Shown here piece by piece: positions 53,801 to 62,169 of a stretch of DNA of 64,000 bases (position 1 is the first letter of the stretch; every line of letters starts with the position of its first letter). Origin of the DNA: Curtobacterium salicis. GTDB lineage: Bacteria; Actinomycetota; Actinomycetes; Actinomycetales; Microbacteriaceae. The position numbers were made by a program, and so were the translations under genes. Location: NCBI RefSeq assembly GCF_011759505.1, contig NZ_JAAOYO010000003.1, positions 434,001 through 498,000 on the forward strand, written 5' to 3'. The notes beneath the pieces are model-generated. The model was not told the DNA's origin. It was given only the letters and a program-made list of their open reading frames with translations, and made no database searches.

Positions 53801-55425
53801 ATGCAGATGAGTCGGATGCCCAGGGCGGGCCCGTCCCGGAGCAGTCCGACCACCCCGGGCATCGCACGGAGCCGCCGTGCACCGTCCAGCACGACGACGA
53901 CCTCGGGCGAGAACCGACGCCGGCTGTTGACGTGCTTCTGCCGTTCGGCCCGACGCTCGGCGAGCACCTGCGTCAGTTCGGCCAGGCGACGGCCGATCGT
54001 CTCGGCGTCCGACCCGACCAGGGCCAGTGCCTCCTGCCCGTCGACCGGTCGCACGTGGGGGAGCCAGACCGTCCACGCCCAGTCCGGCACGGCGGCCTTC
54101 GACGTCAGCACGACGAACTGCACCTCGCGCGGGGACTGCGTGACGGCGAGCTGGCCGAGCAGCCAGCGTCCGACCGAGCGGGGCCAGGTGCCGGGCCCCG
54201 CGATGCCGACCACGCCGACCTCGGCGAGCGGCACCGTCACGGGCACACCGCGGGTCCACCGGGGTTCCTGGCCCAGGCGGTCCTGGTCGCGCTCGTCCTC
54301 CACGGTGACGGTGGCGGGCAGGTCGCCGATGCCGACGCGGACGTGCAGGTGGTCGGCGTCCGTCGGCCGTCGCTCCCACAGCCGCCGGGTCGGGGTCGTC
54401 GCGGTGATCCGGAGCGCCGCGGCGTCGAGGGAGTCCTCGCGGCGCTGGTCCCGCTCGGCGAGCACGGCTCCGGCGACGGCGGCCTCGATCGCCCGCACCC
54501 GGTCGGCGTGGTCCGCCAGGGCCTTGCGGTGGCTCTTCTTGCCGGTCTTCCGCGCGGTCACGGTCTGGCCGATCACCATGATCGGCGTCATCGCGGCGAA
54601 CAGCAGGTAGAACGGCGAGTGGAAGACGGTCGCCATCACGATGCCGAACATCGCCGGCACGAACACCATGATCCACGGCAGTGCCGACCGCTGCGGCGGC
54701 ACGGGCGGCTTCGGGATCCGGAACGCGGTCGGACGGAGCGGCGGCAGCAGGCGGGGCGGCCGGTTGAAGTCGAGCTGGCCGGAGTCCGGCGGCCGCAGCA
54801 GCATCCGGTCGACCACGGCCACCGGACGGACGGTCAGTGCCGTCTCGGCCACCCGGAGGACCGCGCCCGGCTCCCACTCGGTCCACTCGTCGCCGATCCG
54901 TCCGCCGTCGACGGTGACCTCGGGCAGCGCGGCGCCGTCCGGAGCACCCTCGGTCGCGGACGGGCCGTCGTCGTCGGTGTCCGGGTCCGGCTCGGCGACG
55001 AGGGCCGGGGCGAGGCGGACGGTGACGGTGCCGTCGAAGGCGATCCGTGCCTCCAGGCCGGCCAGCCCCGCCGTCTCGGAACCGGTGAGCGTGTCGCTGT
55101 CCGGGGTGAACGCCAGGCGGACGGTCCCGACGCCGACCCGGACGCACCGGCCGGCCCCGACGCCACCGGCGACGAGCAGGTCGACCAGACCTCGCCCCGC
55201 ACCGGTGTCGGCGTCCGCGCCGATGTGCAGGACGGCGCCGTCCACCAGGCCGCTGTCGGCGAACCGGACGTCGGCGTCACCGGCCTCGGCGGGCAGCGGT
55301 GTGCCACCGGTCCGGCGGGCGAGCGCGTCCACGACGGAGCGCATGGTGGCGGATCCGGGCGCGTCGATGAGGACGTCCGAGCGCACGCCCGTGACGTCGT
55401 CGACGACGGTGACGACGACCTGCAT
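50827..55425 (-). CDS. eccC: Type VII secretion ATPase, EccC/EssC type
   Basis: 1532 residues. The N-terminal 200 residues are beta-rich, FHA/ubiquitin-like, as in EssC. Two hydrophobic segments (ALPWIMVFVPAMFGIVMATV, FYLLFAAMTPIMVIGQTV) anchor it near residues 245-290. Three FtsK-type ATPase domains follow: D1 GTTGSGKSEFL near 665 with Walker B LVLVIDEFAAMV; D2 GAPGSGRSQAL near 1017; D3 GPSRAGRSTMV near 1312. In D2 and D3 the Walker lysine is Arg, so only D1 is expected to be fully active. It powers export of WXG100 proteins. It is coupled to the next gene by a one-base overlap. Confidence 0.9.
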   Translation of the reverse strand: MQVVVTVVDDVTGVRSDVLIDAPGSATMRSVVDALARRTGGTPLPAEAGDADVRFADSGLVDGAVLHIGADADTGAGRGLVDLLVAGGVGAGRCVRVGVGTVRLAFTPDSDTLTGSETAGLAGLEARIAFDGTVTVRLAPALVAEPDPDTDDDGPSATEGAPDGAALPEVTVDGGRIGDEWTEWEPGAVLRVAETALTVRPVAVVDRMLLRPPDSGQLDFNRPPRLLPPLRPTAFRIPKPPVPPQRSALPWIMVFVPAMFGIVMATVFHSPFYLLFAAMTPIMVIGQTVTARKTGKKSHRKALADHADRVRAIEAAVAGAVLAERDQRREDSLDAAALRITATTPTRRLWERRPTDADHLHVRVGIGDLPATVTVEDERDQDRLGQEPRWTRGVPVTVPLAEVGVVGIAGPGTWPRSVGRWLLGQLAVTQSPREVQFVVLTSKAAVPDWAWTVWLPHVRPVDGQEALALVGSDAETIGRRLAELTQVLAERRAERQKHVNSRRRFSPEVVVVLDGARRLRAMPGVVGLLRDGPALGIRLICIDEEEWQLPEECVATVLHRSPTQLVLRRQMSAPVDLVLADRVDDDWFDEVARALSPLRDTSGSGSDGLVPDSARLLDVLDLPQPTGSVMAARWRSGSPTTSAVVGVGIDGPFALDLVRDGPHGLVAGTTGSGKSEFLQTLVASLAAANRPDRMTFVLVDYKGGAAFSVASELPHTVGLVTDLDQHLVERALRSLRAELTRREHVLAASGAKDIEDHEAHLARGGSGEQMPRLVLVIDEFAAMVTELPDFVAGLIGIAQRGRSLGVHLILATQRPGGVVGPDIRANTNLRVALRMTDGGESTDVIDVADAARIPKSVPGRAYARLGHSSVVPFQSARVGGRWAGEADASAVLPFVRVLEWRDFAMSPPERPSKSGPGSAATDLSVLVGAMRDAREQMGIGPLHSPWLPPLPELLPLSTVASASVGGTSSGVDADAAVGETTVGGSALTFAWGLEDLPDTQQQRAATIDLERFGHLYVVGAPGSGRSQALRTLAASAAGSIASSDLHLYVVDCGNGALASLQSLPHCGAVAQRTQVERASRLIERLTREMARRHDVIAAAGAANITEQRMLAAVADRLPHVLVLVDRWENFTTTLGEFDGGSLTEAIQSLLRDGTGAGIHVVISGDRTLLTSRMSTLTDDKIVMRLTDRLDYSLGGINHRQLPAAIPPGRGFRADSATELHVATLGEDVSGQGQTAAVQALARRIRADEETRGLPRIRPFRVDALPKDLDLDGALALGGAPAPAPMVAVTGIGGDDMSLQTVDLREGGGTFVVAGPSRAGRSTMVAAMARSLLAGGTPIVVFAPRPGAVRDLAGLPGVLATVTGDDVTASDVEVLLGRPGVVLVVDDGELLIDCSAKAELRTFVRGLADNGQGLVLGGNTTGLASGFGGWQVDAKKNRRGALLSPQDTLAGDLVGVRISRSSLSSRVQPGTALVHLGTGIASTVQVPMVTAATRTGSIDVSSSVVAVSSAVAVSSAGDGVSAAAGDVLEARAG

Positions 55426-56366
55426 CAGGCGCTGGCCGTCTGCGCCGGGGCGGTCCCGGTCGGCGCCGGAGCGGCCGTGCCGGACTCCTCGACGACCGGT
55501 TCGGACAGCCCGAGGTCCGTCCACCGGACCGTCCCGAGCTCCGCCGAGGTCGACGTGCCGTCACGTCGGCACTCGAGCGTCCAGCGGGCGAGCGGACTCG
55601 GTTGCATCGCGAGGACCGCCCAGCGGCCGCTCGGCCGCTCGAGCAGACGCACCAGTTCGCGGCCGTCCGCACCGCCGGGCAGGCTCTGGACGACCAGGAG
55701 GCCCGGGGTCGTGTCCGCCGCGACCGTCGCGACCGCCTCGGCGACGGACACGGACGCCGCGGGTCCGAACAGGTCGGCGCGGACGCCGACCGTGAGGACC
55801 GGCGTCGTCCGGGACCACGGGTCGGTGCGCACCTGGTCGACGACCCGGCGGGCGAGGGCGACCCGGGCGGCGCGGTCCCCGCCCAGGGCGACGACCCCGG
55901 CGACCGCGGAGAGGTCGACCAGGACGCTGCCGTCCTCGTCGGTGCCGAGTCCCACGACGGTCGCGAACGCGGCCGAGGCGTCCTCGGTCAGGGCGACCGC
56001 CTGCAGGGCGTGCATCGGAGCGGACCACGAGCGGCCGTCCGCGGTGGCGGTCCACGGTTCGGGCGGGGCCACCGTGGGCGAGGTCAGGTCGAGTCGGACG
56101 GTCGCCCCGACGGCGGCACGCACGAACCCGGGGAACACCACGCCGGCCACGCGACACGAGGCCTCGACGCTCCGGAGCACACGGTCGACGGCCCACGGGG
56201 TCGCGTCGTCGCGGCGGACCCGGTCGGCCCAGGCGATGGCGTCGGTCGCGGTGCCGCGGCGGAGGGCGACCATCACCGGGACGACGAAGGCCAGGGTGGC
56301 GGCGAACAGCAGGGCCGCGCAGGTGAGCACCAGGTGGGACACCGGGTGCAGGAAGTCCCAGGTCAC
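55425..56366 (-). CDS. Membrane-anchored T7SS-associated protein
   Basis: 313 residues with one hydrophobic segment at about 12-34 (LVLTCAALLFAATLAFVVPV) and then a cytoplasmic domain with AMHALQAVALTEDASAAFAT and DRAARVALARRVVDQV. No family is recognised. Its start overlaps the preceding gene by four bases (GTGA) and its stop overlaps the ATPase start by one. The tight coupling indicates a structural or regulatory subunit of the secretion machine. Confidence 0.6.
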   Translation of the reverse strand: MTWDFLHPVSHLVLTCAALLFAATLAFVVPVMVALRRGTATDAIAWADRVRRDDATPWAVDRVLRSVEASCRVAGVVFPGFVRAAVGATVRLDLTSPTVAPPEPWTATADGRSWSAPMHALQAVALTEDASAAFATVVGLGTDEDGSVLVDLSAVAGVVALGGDRAARVALARRVVDQVRTDPWSRTTPVLTVGVRADLFGPAASVSVAEAVATVAADTTPGLLVVQSLPGGADGRELVRLLERPSGRWAVLAMQPSPLARWTLECRRDGTSTSAELGTVRWTDLGLSEPVVEESGTAAPAPTGTAPAQTASA

Positions 56367-57103
56367 GCGGTGCCACCGATCTCGGCCAGGCGGAGTTCGA
56401 GCGGGGTCGGTTCGACGTCGGGGACGTCGGTCCAGCGGAACGTGGTCATCATCGCGTCGAACAGCATCACCAGGGCGTCGGTGATCCGTTCGTCGGTGCC
56501 GACGTCGGGCCGCTGGCCCGTGCTGGGAGCGGGCTCGTCGCGCGGCGCGCTGATGGCCGAGAACGACATGACCACCCAGCGGCCCGGTCGGTGCGGCACC
56601 GGGATCGTGTACACGACCTGACGGTCGTCGACGACGGGCAGCTCACCCGCGACCTCGTCCGGCACGGCGCGACGGAGCTGCGTCTCGGTGCGGGCGGCGA
56701 TGCCACCGTCGACCTCGCGGAGGCCCGGGTCCTGTCGGTCGTGCCGGTCCGGCAGGGCGTCGGCCAGCAGTTCGGCGATGACCTGCTCCGGCGCCTGGTC
56801 GGACTCGTCGTCGACCTCGCTCTCGATGATCGACACCGGGGGCGTGAACCCGTCGACGGGCTGCACGGGCAGGTAGACCGCCGTCGCGCCGGTGTCGCCC
56901 GCCTCGACGACCGTCGACAGCAGGCGCTTCTGCATCTCCTGGCGGAGGGGTTCGGCGCGGTCGCGCGGCAGGGTGTCCGGCAGTGCTCGGGCGACGACCT
57001 CGCGGACCGTGGCGGCGAGGGCCTGCCGGTCGTCCTCCCGTGCGGGCAGGCGTGCCCATCCCGGCGGGACGACCATGAGGAACGAGGAGATCGGGGCGGT
57101 CAT
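56363..57103 (-). CDS. T7SS-locus soluble protein, unknown
   Basis: 246 residues without a signal or membrane segment. ISSFLMVVPPGWARLPARED opens it, followed by EPLRQEMQKRLLSTVVEAG and a beta-rich centre (TAVYLPVQPVDGFTPPVSII; VVYTIPVPHRPGRWVVMSF). It overlaps both neighbours by four bases. It may be a cytoplasmic chaperone or assembly factor for the secretion apparatus. No homologous family named. Confidence 0.5.
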   Translation of the reverse strand: MTAPISSFLMVVPPGWARLPAREDDRQALAATVREVVARALPDTLPRDRAEPLRQEMQKRLLSTVVEAGDTGATAVYLPVQPVDGFTPPVSIIESEVDDESDQAPEQVIAELLADALPDRHDRQDPGLREVDGGIAARTETQLRRAVPDEVAGELPVVDDRQVVYTIPVPHRPGRWVVMSFSAISAPRDEPAPSTGQRPDVGTDERITDALVMLFDAMMTTFRWTDVPDVEPTPLELRLAEIGGTA

Positions 57104-57723
57104 GCGGACACCTCGTTCACGACGCAGCCGACCAGGGCGACGACCGCCGGGGCGAAGACGGGCACGACGTCGAGGTCGCGGGTGCGCCAGAGCACGCGGG
57201 TGTCGATGCCGTCCTGGCGGCGGACGGCGCAGACCGTGGCCCAGATCGCCCCGTCGTCGTCGATGTCGTACCGGGTGACGACCGGCCCCTCGCCGCCCAG
57301 GCCCTCGGGCAACTCGTCGACCTGCGGCGGATCGGTCGGTAGTCCACCCGTCGCCCCGGCCAGCGTGAGCAGGTCGGCGGGGGCGAGCAGGTCCACGATC
57401 TCGACCGAGACGACGACCGGCAACGGCCACCGGTCCGGCACGCCGAGACCGGCCACGAGCCACTGGCCGTCACCGAGCGATGCGGCGGGGGCGAGCAGGT
57501 CCTCGATCGTCGCGCGGGTGTCGACGTGCCGCGTCCCGGCGAACAGCGCACCGTCGTCATCGTCGAGCGCTCCGTGTTCGCCTCGGTCGACCTCGGCGAT
57601 CACGGTGAACAGCGCTTCCACCTCGGTCCGCCAGGCGGTGGTGACGTCCTCGGGCCGCGGTACGACGAGCCACTCGGGCAGCTCGACGTCGAGGCGCGAC
57701 GACACGGCGGATGGTGCGGGCAT
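57100..57723 (-). CDS. T7SS-locus protein, unknown
   Basis: 207 residues. The N-terminus (LDVELPEWLVVPRPEDVTTA) is acidic; the centre has DGQWLVAGLGVPDRWPLPVV, and the end RDLDVVPVFAPAVVALVGCV is hydrophobic, possibly a tail anchor. It overlaps the downstream gene by four bases (ATGA). The family is not recognised; its place between the substrate-like gene and the ATPase suggests an accessory role. Confidence 0.5.
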   Translation of the reverse strand: MPAPSAVSSRLDVELPEWLVVPRPEDVTTAWRTEVEALFTVIAEVDRGEHGALDDDDGALFAGTRHVDTRATIEDLLAPAASLGDGQWLVAGLGVPDRWPLPVVVSVEIVDLLAPADLLTLAGATGGLPTDPPQVDELPEGLGGEGPVVTRYDIDDDGAIWATVCAVRRQDGIDTRVLWRTRDLDVVPVFAPAVVALVGCVVNEVSA

Positions 57724-57781
57724 GGTCCTTCTTCCGGTGTGGAGCGAACGGGCGGACGGCGGACGGGCCGGAGCCCGCCGG

Positions 57782-59200
57782 TCAGAACCCGTGCGTGAGC
57801 GTCTTCGCGGCCTCGTTGTACCCCGGCAGCCGCTGCTGGTCGGTACCGAAGCCGGTGGGCTTGAGCCCCTGCCCGTAGATAATCGTGTTGCCCCAGCTCG
57901 CGACGACCCGGCCGCCGGACGCCCAGGAGTGCCACGTGGGCGACGCGGCGATCTGCACGCCGTACTTCGACCACATCTCCTTCTGCATCTTCAGCATCTC
58001 GTTCTGCCGGTCCACGCTGAACAGACGCTCGGCCCGCCAGTCGCCCTTCTGGAAGACGTCGCGGAACTTGCCCTTGTCCTCGTTCCAGAGCGTCTTGCCG
58101 GGGTGCCACCAGTTCGGCTTCTCCTTGAAGCCGTCGAGCACGTTCTTCGTCCGCACGTCCGTCCGCACCTGGGTGAGCCGGTTGATGTGCCGGTTGATCG
58201 TGCCGACCGTGCGCGCGGCAGCGGGGTCGGTCAGGGCGTCCTTGATGTGGATGCTCCGGACGTTCTGGAGCTTCTCGATCTTCGCCGCGTTGACCTTCTC
58301 GAAGCCGCGGATGCCCTTCGCCAGCCCCGCGGTCTTCAGCGTCGACACCGCCTTGGTCAGTGCGCCGCCCATGCCGACCAGGACGAGTCCGACGGCCGAG
58401 GTGATGACGTCCAGCCAGGACCCCTCGCCCATGCCCGCGAGCGTGATGTTCGCCACGAGGACCACCGAGGCCGCGACCGCCGCCATGAACGTGAACATGC
58501 CGACGCCGGGGATGAGGATCGCCAGGGCCGCCAGGGCGATGCCGATGTACGTGAAGATCTTGACCAGGATCTTCAGCAGCTTCGAGAAGAAGGCCTTGAT
58601 CTTGTCGCCGCGGGTGTCGTGCAGGCCGTCGTCCCAGGCGGCGCGGATCGTCGCGGCGGCGGCCTTGCCGGCACCGTTCAGCGCGTCGACGGAGCGTCGC
58701 AGGCGGGCGGTCGCGGCGTCCGCGTCGGCCTTCGCGCCCTCGACCGCGCGGTGCTTGGCGTCGACCTGTCCCTGCTCGTCGCTCGTGATGGCGGGCGCGT
58801 CCGCGGCGCGGTCCTGCGACGGGTCGGGCATCGAACCCGCTCGGCTGCCGGACGCCTCGGCGTTCTCGGCGTCCTGCAGCGCTGCGGCCGACTCGGCGAG
58901 ACCGTGCTCGAGTTCCGGCAGGTACCCCGTCAACGCATCGCGGATGGCGTCGTAGCGTCCGGACAGCTTCGTCAGGGACCCGGCGACCTCGCCGCTCTTC
59001 TTGCGGACCGCGTCAGCTGTCGACCCCTTGAACTGCGAGTCGTCGCCGTCGCCGATGCTCTTGAGGACCGCGGCTTCGGAGGTGATCTCCTGCGCCATGG
59101 TCGAGTAGTACGACACGAGCTCCTGCACGACGGAGACGTCGGCGACCATCGGGTCGGACGCCTCGCCGACCAGGGTCCAGTTGCCACCGCGGGCGGGCAT
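57782..59200 (-). CDS. Candidate T7SS substrate/effector with two membrane helices
   Basis: 472 residues. The first 130 residues are helical and WXG/LXG-like (VVQELVSYYSTMAQEITSEA, GSTADAVRKKSGEVAGSLTK). Then a polar linker. Residues about 210-270 hold two hydrophobic helices (ILVKIFTYIGIALAALAILI, FTFMAAVAASVVLVANITLA). The C-terminal 160 residues are soluble (KGKFRDVFQKGDWRAERLF; PTWHSWASGGRVVASWGNTI) with His, Trp and Asp residues and could be an enzymatic or toxin domain. The stop-start overlap with the WXG100 gene upstream is one base. No cognate immunity gene is obvious. Confidence 0.55.
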   Translation of the reverse strand: MPARGGNWTLVGEASDPMVADVSVVQELVSYYSTMAQEITSEAAVLKSIGDGDDSQFKGSTADAVRKKSGEVAGSLTKLSGRYDAIRDALTGYLPELEHGLAESAAALQDAENAEASGSRAGSMPDPSQDRAADAPAITSDEQGQVDAKHRAVEGAKADADAATARLRRSVDALNGAGKAAAATIRAAWDDGLHDTRGDKIKAFFSKLLKILVKIFTYIGIALAALAILIPGVGMFTFMAAVAASVVLVANITLAGMGEGSWLDVITSAVGLVLVGMGGALTKAVSTLKTAGLAKGIRGFEKVNAAKIEKLQNVRSIHIKDALTDPAAARTVGTINRHINRLTQVRTDVRTKNVLDGFKEKPNWWHPGKTLWNEDKGKFRDVFQKGDWRAERLFSVDRQNEMLKMQKEMWSKYGVQIAASPTWHSWASGGRVVASWGNTIIYGQGLKPTGFGTDQQRLPGYNEAAKTLTHGF

Positions 59201-59520
59201 CAGGCGGCCGTCCCGGAGTCGGCACCGGACGGCTGCGACTCGGTGGTGAGCTTCTCGGTCAGGTCGTGCTCGAGGTCGGTGAAGTTCTCGGTCGCCTTCT
59301 GCATCTTCTCGTGCAGGTCCTTCACTGCGCCCTTCATCTTGTTCCGGTGGATCTTCCAGTCGCCGGAGAAGTCGTGCATCGCCTTCTGCACGTCGTGCTG
59401 GCCGTACACCTCGGTCAGGGCGCGGTCGTCCGACTTCTGGTGCTCGAGCTCGTCCGAGATGTGCTGCAGCTTGCTGGCCGAGTCCTCGAGGACGGCTCTG
59501 GTGATGATGAGGTCTGCCAT
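59200..59520 (-). CDS. WXG100-type secreted protein
   Basis: 106 residues, largely helical: LIITRAVLEDSASKLQHISD, DVQKAMHDFSGDWKIHRNKM, AVKDLHEKMQKATENFTDL. A Trp in the loop between two long helices (SGDWKIHRN) stands where the WxG motif would be. It ends with an Ala/Ser-rich tail. Size, helix pattern and context identify it as a WXG100/ESAT-6-like substrate or a chaperone-like partner of the large protein downstream. Its stop overlaps the next start by one base. Confidence 0.65.
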   Translation of the reverse strand: MADLIITRAVLEDSASKLQHISDELEHQKSDDRALTEVYGQHDVQKAMHDFSGDWKIHRNKMKGAVKDLHEKMQKATENFTDLEHDLTEKLTTESQPSGADSGTAA

Positions 59521-59596
59521 GGGTGCTCCCGATCGATGCCCGTGCCGGTGGAGGTGGACCGGGCGGCCCGTCGTCGGGCCGCCCGGAGTCCGTGCG

Positions 59597-59890
59597 CTAC
59601 TTGATGGCGTTGGCGAGCTCGGTGTCGGTCTGCTGCAGGGCCTCGGCGGCCTTGTTGAGGTACATCGACATGCCCTCGAGACCCTCGATGGTCTTCGTGG
59701 CACCGTCGTTGAACTCCTGGTACGAGTTGCCGAAGGCGACGGACGACTGGTCGGTGACGTACCCGCCGGAGATGAGCGAGTCGACGAGGGACTTCAGCTC
59801 GCGGAGCTTCGAGGTGATGTCCTGCTCGCCGTTGACGAGGCGCGTGGCGGCATCCTGCATCTCGCCGTAGGTGACGTTCAAGTTGGGCAT
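59597..59890 (-). CDS. WXG100 family protein
   Basis: 97 residues. Two helices are separated by a loop (SVAFGNSYQEFNDGATK), where a FGN replaces WxG. The N-terminal helix is VTYGEMQDAATRLVNGEQDI and the second TKTIEGLEGMSMYLNKAAEAL. This is the ESAT-6-like fold of about 100 residues. A GGAG binding site precedes the ATG at 59890; the longer upstream frame is rejected. First gene of the secretion operon. Confidence 0.75.
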   Translation of the reverse strand: MPNLNVTYGEMQDAATRLVNGEQDITSKLRELKSLVDSLISGGYVTDQSSVAFGNSYQEFNDGATKTIEGLEGMSMYLNKAAEALQQTDTELANAIK

Positions 59891-60046
59891 GTGGTGCTCC
59901 TGCTCTCGATCTCGTTCACCTCCGGTACTGGAGGCCTCGTCGAACGTACCGAGCGGTCGACCCCCGGACGAGGGCCTGCAACGCTTGTTCACCGAGCGTT
60001 CGTCAGGAGCACGCCTGGGCAGGATCGCGCCCGGCAGGAACACGGA

Positions 60047-60083
60047 AACGGGCGGGTCTCCCACTCGGGGAGACCCGCCCGTT
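60047..60083 (-). terminator. Terminator of the ribosomal protein operon
   Basis: Perfect 16-base arms (AACGGGCGGGTCTCCC and complement) with a five-base loop, 36 bases past the rplI stop. Confidence 0.85.
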
Positions 60084-60118
60084 CCGGCGGTGCTGGTGCT
60101 GCGTGTGCAGCGACCGGA

Positions 60119-60571
60119 CTACTTCGCGGCGACGACCTTCAGCGAGATGGTCGCGACGATGTCCTCGCGCAGACGCACGGTGGCCTCGTGGTCACCGACG
60201 GTCTTGATGGTCGCGGGGACCTCGACCTTGCGCTTGTCGAGCGAGCCGACGCCCTGCGCCTGGACGGCGTCAGCGACGTCACCCGGGCGGACGGAGCCGA
60301 AGAGACGACCGTCCTTGCCGGCCTTGACCGACAGCTGGATGGTGGCGTTCTCGAGCTTCATCTTGAGGTCCTGTGCCTCTTCGATGGTGGCGAGCTCGCG
60401 TGCGGTGCGAGCAGCACGGATCGACTCGATCTGCTTCTCGCCGCCCTTCGACCACGACACGGCGAAGCCCTGCGGGATCAGGTAGTTGCGGGCGTAGCCG
60501 TTCTTGACGTCGACGACGTCACCGGCGGAACCGAGGCCAGAGACCTCGTGGGTGAGGATGAGCTTCGACAT
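60119..60571 (-). CDS. rplI: Ribosomal protein L9
   Basis: 150 residues. It begins [20 protein letters not shown] and has the L9 signature [14 protein letters not shown] with the long central helix [20 protein letters not shown]. It binds 23S rRNA in the large subunit. Last gene of rpsF-ssb-rpsR-rplI. Confidence 0.97.
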   Translation of the reverse strand: MSKLILTHEVSGLGSAGDVVDVKNGYARNYLIPQGFAVSWSKGGEKQIESIRAARTARELATIEEAQDLKMKLENATIQLSVKAGKDGRLFGSVRPGDVADAVQAQGVGSLDKRKVEVPATIKTVGDHEATVRLREDIVATISLKVVAAK

Positions 60572-60585
60572 TCGTCGACCTCCGA

Positions 60586-60843
60586 TCAGCGGCCGGAGCC
60601 GGCGTAGGGGAGGAGCGCCATCTCACGGGCGTTCTTCACGGCACGGGCGATGAGGCGCTGCTCCTGGACGGAGACGCCGGTGATGCGACGGGCGCGGATC
60701 TTCCCACGCTCCGAGATGAACTTGCGAAGGGTCGCAACGTCCTTGTAGTCGATGACGCCGACCTTGATCGACTTCGCGGGAGCGGCGTTCTTGCCGCCCT
60801 TACCGCGAGGCTTCCGGCGGTCGCCGGTGCTCTTTCCAGCCAT
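60586..60843 (-). CDS. rpsR: Ribosomal protein S18
   Basis: 85 residues with the S18 core [40 protein letters not shown] and the C-terminal LLPYAGSGR. No CxxC pairs, so the zinc-free form. It lies 14 bases upstream of rplI. Confidence 0.96.
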   Translation of the reverse strand: MAGKSTGDRRKPRGKGGKNAAPAKSIKVGVIDYKDVATLRKFISERGKIRARRITGVSVQEQRLIARAVKNAREMALLPYAGSGR

Positions 60844-60890
60844 TGTGTGTCCTTAGAGAAGAAGAAGTTGTGTCGTCAGACCGCTGAGGA

Positions 60891-61481
60891 TCAGAACGGG
60901 GTCTCGTCGTCGTAGGTGCCGCCGGGGGTGGACCACACGTCGTTCGACTGTGCGTTCCCGCCACCCTGCTGACCACCCTGCGGCGACCACGGGGCGTCGG
61001 ACTGACCGCCACCGTTGCCAGCGGACGCGCCACCGTTGTAGCCGCCGTTGCCACCGCCGGAGGAGTTCCCTCCACCGACCTGGCCACGGCCACCACCGGC
61101 GCCACCACCACTGCCACCCGGTGCACGGGTGATCTGGGCGGTCGCGTACCGCAGCGAGGGGCCGATCTCGTCGACCTCGAGCTCGATGCTCGTCCGCTGC
61201 TGACCCTCACGGTCCTGGTAGGAACGCTGACGGAGACGACCCTGCACGATGACGCGCGAGCCCTTCGTCAGCGACCCCGCCACGTGCTCGGCGAACTCGC
61301 GCCACACACTCGCACGGAGGAACAGCGCGTCGCCGTCCTTCCACTCGTTCGCCTGACGGTCGAACGTGCGAGGGGTCGACGCGATGGTGAAGTTCGCCAC
61401 GGCGAGCCCGTTCTGCGTGTAGCGCAGCTCCGGGTCCGCGGTGAGGTTGCCCACCACCGTGATGACGGTTTCGCCGGCCAC
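60891..61481 (-). CDS. ssb: Single-stranded DNA-binding protein
   Basis: 196 residues. The OB-fold covers residues 1-110 ([40 protein letters not shown]). A long Gly/Asn-rich linker follows. The acidic tail ends DDETPF, a variant of the usual DDDIPF tail that recruits replication proteins. It lies in the same operon as the ribosomal genes, 4 bases from rpsF. Confidence 0.96.
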   Translation of the reverse strand: MAGETVITVVGNLTADPELRYTQNGLAVANFTIASTPRTFDRQANEWKDGDALFLRASVWREFAEHVAGSLTKGSRVIVQGRLRQRSYQDREGQQRTSIELEVDEIGPSLRYATAQITRAPGGSGGGAGGGRGQVGGGNSSGGGNGGYNGGASAGNGGGQSDAPWSPQGGQQGGGNAQSNDVWSTPGGTYDDETPF

Positions 61482-61484
61482 GGG

Positions 61485-61874
61485 CTACTCGGCGCTCGCG
61501 GTCGTGGCGGCCGAGGCCGACGCGTTGGCTGCCTTGCGGGCGGCACGGGCTTCGTCGCGCTGCTTCTGCGCGGCGACCTGGGCCATGCCCTCTTCGGCGC
61601 GGAGGACCTTGGTGCGCAGGACGGCCTCGGAGAGACCGAGCTGGCGGTCCAGCTCCTTGGCGGAGTCGGCGGACGACGTGAAGTTCACGACGGCGTAGAT
61701 GCCCTCGTTCTTCTTCGCGATCTCGTAAGCGAGCCGGCGACGGCCCCAGACGTCCACGTTGTCGACGGTGCCACCGTCGTTGCGGATGACCGCGAGGAAC
61801 TTGTCCAGGCTGGGAGCGACGGTGCGCTCATCGATCTCGGGGTCGAGGATCGCCATCAGTTCGTACTGGTGCAT
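61485..61874 (-). CDS. rpsF: Ribosomal protein S6
   Basis: 129 residues: [40 protein letters not shown] and [19 protein letters not shown] are S6 features. The C-terminal Ala/Ser/Lys-rich extension is typical of actinobacteria. GGAGGTGG lies upstream of the ATG at 61874; the longer frame upstream is rejected. First gene of the operon. It binds S18 in the small subunit. Confidence 0.96.
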   Translation of the reverse strand: MHQYELMAILDPEIDERTVAPSLDKFLAVIRNDGGTVDNVDVWGRRRLAYEIAKKNEGIYAVVNFTSSADSAKELDRQLGLSEAVLRTKVLRAEEGMAQVAAQKQRDEARAARKAANASASAATTASAE

Positions 61875-62022
61875 GCGGAACCCACCTCCTTTGGTCTCGA
61901 ACGGCTCCGGGCGGTTCCCGGAACAGGAGGGTTGATGCATGTGTGCCCGCACGCAGGTGCGCCGGCACAACCCCGCAAGCTTAGCGGACGCCTCCCGGCC
62001 GCGCTACCGCCTGGGGAAGACC

Positions 62023-62092
62023 GCGAAACACCGGTGTTCGTCGGTCACGCCGCGTGATTCCGCGGCTGGACGCATGAACACCGGTGTTTCGC
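62023..62092. repeat. Perfect 17-base inverted repeat, each arm palindromic
   Basis: GCGAAACACCGGTGTTC at 62023-62039 and GAACACCGGTGTTTCGC at 62076-62092, 36 bases apart. Each arm contains the 12-base palindrome AACACCGGTGTT. It lies between rpsF and cca, both minus-strand genes. Confidence 0.75.
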
Positions 62093-62141
62093 CGGCCCGC
62101 CGGCCCGCCCGCCAGCCCGCCAGCCCGCCGGCCCGCCAGGT
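62087..62141. repeat. GC tandem repeat of CGGCCCGC/CAGCCCGC units
   Basis: Several 7-9 base units (CGGCCCGC, CAGCCCGC) in a row next to the inverted repeat. It is strongly GC and low in complexity, which may cause sequencing or replication slippage. Confidence 0.6.
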
Positions 62142-62169
62142 GGTCGCCTCTCCGGACGGGAGGCACGGG

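Noticed and set aside
52597-56484. 1295-codon plus-strand frame opposite the type VII genes
   Set aside because: Shadow of the eccC-type gene; His/Arg/Asp repeats and no start signal.
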